NCBI GenBank assembly: GCA_021604525.1
Contig: BQJD01000003.1
Span: forward strand, 76,242 to 140,241
Direction of reading: 5' to 3'
DNA length: 64,000 nucleotides
Source of the DNA: a marine bacterium B5-7
GTDB taxonomy: Bacteria; Pseudomonadota; Gammaproteobacteria; Arenicellales; CAJQKF01
The notes under the pieces are model-generated. The model was not told the DNA's origin. It made no database searches and saw nothing but the letters and a program-made list of their open reading frames with translations. Made by a program: the position numbers and the translations under genes. Numbering within the stretch: position 1 is the stretch's first letter; every line of letters starts with the position of its first letter. Positions 61,470 through 64,000 of this stretch are shown in pieces.

Positions 61470-61958
61470 ATGAGCCAACGATATCCATTTCCTCTAAACA
61501 ACAAGTTAATCGCATCAGTATCCATAGTGTTGTGTTTCAGTGCGTTATCATTCGCACAGGATCTGGTCAAACCTGATACGCGCCTTGATTCAAAAACCGT
61601 TGTCACCTTACAGCTCGATGCGCTGGCGCGTAATGACTCACCTTACAAGAACGCTGGTATAGCACAAACTTACGAACTCGCACATCCAGACAACAAGGCA
61701 ACCACTGGACCATTGACGAAGTTCACATTGATGCTTCATGCGCCAGCCTATCGAAACTTGCTGAATCACCGTTCACACGAAATCAGTCTTTATAAAGAAA
61801 CTGAAAACGTTGCCGTATACGCAGTGACCGTTATAGATTCTGCCGGCACCAAGGTTGGTTATCAATGGATATTAAGTAAGGTAACAGATGGTGAGCTTAC
61901 GGGTTGCTGGATGACCAGTCAGGTATCTCCCGCAGTAACACTCGGTCAGCAGATATAA
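61470..61958 (+). CDS. DUF4864-domain secreted protein
   Basis: A 162-residue protein with a signal peptide (LIASVSIVLCFSALSFAQ). The domain reads VVTLQLDALARNDSPYKNAGIAQTYELAHP, then GPLTKFTLMLHAPAYRNLLNH and VTVIDSAGTKVGYQWILSK, matching DUF4864. ATG 61470 has GAGG nine bases upstream. Divergent from DUF302. Role unknown. Confidence 0.85.
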   Translation: MSQRYPFPLNNKLIASVSIVLCFSALSFAQDLVKPDTRLDSKTVVTLQLDALARNDSPYKNAGIAQTYELAHPDNKATTGPLTKFTLMLHAPAYRNLLNHRSHEISLYKETENVAVYAVTVIDSAGTKVGYQWILSKVTDGELTGCWMTSQVSPAVTLGQQI

Positions 61959-61985
61959 GTTATCGTTGCAGAGCAAACCAGGGTG

Positions 61986-62465
61986 CTAGTTTTTATCTCG
62001 ATAACGGTCGAGTGTTGCACGAAGTTCCTTGAGTACAGGTAGTACCGCTTCAAGTTTTGTGAAATCAAACTCACTGGCAAGCCGGGATATATCTGGCCCA
62101 AGGCTTGTTATGGCGTTGTCACGAAACTCGCGACCCGATTTGGTTATAAAGACCAGCTTACCGCGCCCGTCATGTGGATTGGGGCGGGTCTCGATCAGCG
62201 CTCGCTTTTCCAGGCCCGAAAGCGTGTGAGTCAGGGTGGTTTTAGGCACCTGAAAAGCTACCGCTAGCGATAGCGGCGTGACTCCATCGCCAAGGCGGGC
62301 AAGATGATTGAGTACGGTGAAATGCGGTAGCAATAATGAATCGTCAAGCCGTTGTTCGAACAACGTCCGCGATAATTGATGGATGATGCCGATCTCAGTA
62401 AATGCATCGAAGATCTGCCGGATGTCAGATGCGTTTTCGCTCGCAGCGTCTTGTCTTTTAACCAT
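61986..62465 (-). CDS. MarR-family transcriptional regulator
   Basis: A 159-residue winged-helix repressor. The HTH (VTPLSLAVAFQVPKTTLTHTLSGLEKRALI) and wing (NPHDGRGKLVFITKSG) are typical. It overlaps the end of the nitroreductase-like gene by 8 bases, so it is the second gene of that unit and probably self-regulated through the operators at 63660-63696. Confidence 0.93.
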   Translation of the reverse strand: MVKRQDAASENASDIRQIFDAFTEIGIIHQLSRTLFEQRLDDSLLLPHFTVLNHLARLGDGVTPLSLAVAFQVPKTTLTHTLSGLEKRALIETRPNPHDGRGKLVFITKSGREFRDNAITSLGPDISRLASEFDFTKLEAVLPVLKELRATLDRYRDKN

Positions 62466-63615
62466 TTACTATTTTTACACTTAAGGGCCAGCGTGGACTT
62501 GGGTCAATGGGTTCAGCATAACCCAATCGACCCAGCATCTGCACAGTTTGACCTTGTGGTGCGAGTCGCATGTGTAGCGCCTCATGGAATTCCTTCATTT
62601 CCGGATATTCCTGTAATGCCTGGCTGATCGGATGCAAGCTTAATCCTTGAATTGTTGCTGCAAGATTAACCCGAACCCAGGCACGGCCACTTTCAATCTG
62701 GCTTGAACGATCATTGCTAGACGACGTTATCCAGACATAGGCTTTGGCACTTGAAAATACATCGCGATACATATCGAGGCCTTTGGAAAATGCACTCGAA
62801 TCCGGATCAGCAAGATTTTTGCGGTTCATCATACCCATTAATATGAGCGACTCAAGGAATGGTCCGCCAATGTCGATCCCATCGGGACTGGCTTCAATTT
62901 CTGTTTTGCCCATACGCATCAAGTCAATGCTTTCCTGAAACTTGGCAGGCGTTACATACTCGCGCTCGAACGCCTTGAAGGTGAGGTCTCTTAGAAACGC
63001 AACATCTTCTTTGTTATCCGTAGTGTGTATAGTAAATGTCGTTGCATCAGCAACAACCGATTCAAGTTCATGGAGGCCGGTAGTGGGTACTTGCCTGTGT
63101 TTATCAAATGGTTCCTTGCAGGAACGACGATTCAATACCGCCGCGAACAGGGGATCAGGTTTTACTTCTGCAGATTTTTCGAATACAGCAGTAACAATAG
63201 GTCGGTCATCAAGAAAACTGGAATCTGATCCGTGCGGAAATTCTGTCACCTCGACACGGTAGCCATCATTTGCTGCAGCCTGAACCATGAGTTCAATAAA
63301 GCAGCCAAGGCCGATGGTGATTTGGCGGTCGAACGGATCGGTCTCTTTTAAAAGTCGTGTAGTGTCGACCCGCAGAGTCACACCATTATCGCCGTCGAGT
63401 TGTACCATCCATGGTTGTCGGTTATGAGGATTCGGCGCGAGGATTGCATAAGATAATGCACGCAGACGCGGATCGGAATATTTTCCCGCATGAGACCACG
63501 GCTCGTATGCGCGGTGAGGTGTTCGGGTAGTGAGGAATCCGGTGGTTGCTGCACCGGCAGCGACAACAATACCGCCGCCGATTATTCGGATAAATTTTCG
63601 TTTGGAATGTTGCAT
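62458..63615 (-). CDS. Nitroreductase-family protein with Tat-like signal (Acg-type)
   Basis: A 385-residue protein with a Tat-like leader (SKRKFIRIIGGGIVVAAGAA; Lys-Arg rather than Arg-Arg), so probably exported folded with bound flavin. The body has LSYAILAPNPHNRQPWMV, RQITIGLGCFIELMVQAA, NRRSCKEPFDK and a C-terminal HPISQALQEYPEM, as in Acg-like nitroreductases. ATG 63615 fits this leader; the frame is open to 63702. The substrate is unknown. Confidence 0.85.
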   Translation of the reverse strand: MQHSKRKFIRIIGGGIVVAAGAATTGFLTTRTPHRAYEPWSHAGKYSDPRLRALSYAILAPNPHNRQPWMVQLDGDNGVTLRVDTTRLLKETDPFDRQITIGLGCFIELMVQAAANDGYRVEVTEFPHGSDSSFLDDRPIVTAVFEKSAEVKPDPLFAAVLNRRSCKEPFDKHRQVPTTGLHELESVVADATTFTIHTTDNKEDVAFLRDLTFKAFEREYVTPAKFQESIDLMRMGKTEIEASPDGIDIGGPFLESLILMGMMNRKNLADPDSSAFSKGLDMYRDVFSSAKAYVWITSSSNDRSSQIESGRAWVRVNLAATIQGLSLHPISQALQEYPEMKEFHEALHMRLAPQGQTVQMLGRLGYAEPIDPSPRWPLSVKIVNG

Positions 63616-63659
63616 CTGATGCTCCGGTTGTTTACAGGATAACGATCCGCGCATCATAC

Positions 63660-63696
63660 TAGTACGATATCGAACAAACAAGTACGAGATCGGACT
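63660..63696. promoter_or_regulatory. Two tandem pseudo-palindromic operators (MarR-type) before the nitroreductase gene
   Basis: TAGTACGATATCGAACAA followed by AAGTACGAGATCGGACTA, start to start 20 bp. Both centre on CGATATCG or CGAGATCG and approach TAGTWCGATATCGWACTA, the kind of palindrome MarR proteins use. They lie 45-80 bases upstream of the gene on its coding strand. Confidence 0.55.
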
Positions 63697-63861
63697 AAAC
63701 ATTATCTACTTGACTATTTGTTATTAATTAGATAGTTGCAAGTAACTTATAAGACCATACTGGATATGGTATTTGTGTTATGAAGGCTTTTTGAGTCGAA
63801 ATTGAGCTGCATTGCGGCGCTTATCCGATGGACTGGAAGAGCCACGCCTTGTGAATCAATG

Positions 63862-64000
63862 CTATGGCTTTAAGTCCATATCCAGATGGATGTAATCCCC
63901 CCGATAGTTCACATCGGCTACGTACAGTACCAATCCATCTGGTGAACACATTACCCGACGGACTTCGGCCATCGGCTCACCGACCGGTATTTCCAGAAGA
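63862..64000 (-). CDS. GntR/HutC-family transcriptional regulator, C-terminal UTRA end (partial)
   Basis: The last 45 residues of a minus-strand gene that continues beyond the window. It reads LLEIPVGEPMAEVRRVMCSP, then DGLVLYVADVNYRGDYIHLD and MDLKP before the TAG stop. The pattern of a strand pair with YVADVNYRGDY matches the UTRA effector domain of GntR-family regulators. The DNA-binding part is outside. Confidence 0.75.
   Translation of the reverse strand, partial: LLEIPVGEPMAEVRRVMCSPDGLVLYVADVNYRGDYIHLDMDLKP

Overview
The window reads as a chromosomal segment of a gammaproteobacterium, probably free-living and possibly marine. Support comes from the linked housekeeping blocks ftsK-lolA-crcB-serS and smc-zipA-ligA, plus DksA, LolA, Lgt, a large NAD-type glutamate dehydrogenase and a molybdate ABC transporter. 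Nearly all the DNA is coding. I see no tRNA, rRNA, CRISPR array, prophage or intact insertion sequence.

Layout: 1-11.9 kb holds NAD-glutamate dehydrogenase (minus), acetoacetyl-CoA synthetase (plus) with a small inverted-repeat element exactly at its stop codon, a secreted protein, a YyaL-type thioredoxin-fold protein, lgt and a DUF4124 protein. 12-15.4 kb holds small accessory genes: a phosphodiesterase, a stand-alone GspA/ExeA C-terminal-like protein, an alpha/beta hydrolase and a DUF2892 protein.

15.5-32.5 kb is the most interesting part: a dedicated catabolic island. In order it carries an M24-fold protein with a degenerate metal site, an isocitrate/isopropylmalate-type dehydrogenase, a cyanuric acid amidohydrolase/barbiturase-family ring-opening enzyme, carbamate kinase, DUF2877, FdrA and DUF1116 (the three subunit families of the carbamoyltransferase known as AllFGH in E. 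coli), a complete TRAP transporter, two amidohydrolases, a LysR regulator and an amidase. Read together: a heterocyclic or ureido compound is imported, deaminated, ring-opened and hydrolysed; a carbamoyl group is phosphorolysed to carbamoyl phosphate; and carbamate kinase recovers ATP. The substrate cannot be read from sequence. A xanthine phosphoribosyltransferase follows.

33-39.8 kb: a lipoprotein, an alkyltransferase-like protein, two EamA exporters, and a Cpx-like set (periplasmic Spy/CpxP-like protein, response regulator, histidine kinase) with a three-repeat operator candidate. 39.9-44 kb (minus): modABC, an Smr protein and trxB. 44.2-48.9 kb: ftsK-lolA-crcB-serS. 49-53 kb (minus): a NodU/SxtI-type carbamoyltransferase with SxtJ, a YheT-type hydrolase and dksA. 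53.1-60.8 kb: a GST-like protein, smc, zipA, ligA. 60.9-64 kb: DUF302 and DUF4864 proteins, a nitroreductase-like Tat protein with a MarR regulator and paired operator candidates, and the 3' end of a GntR-family regulator running off the window.
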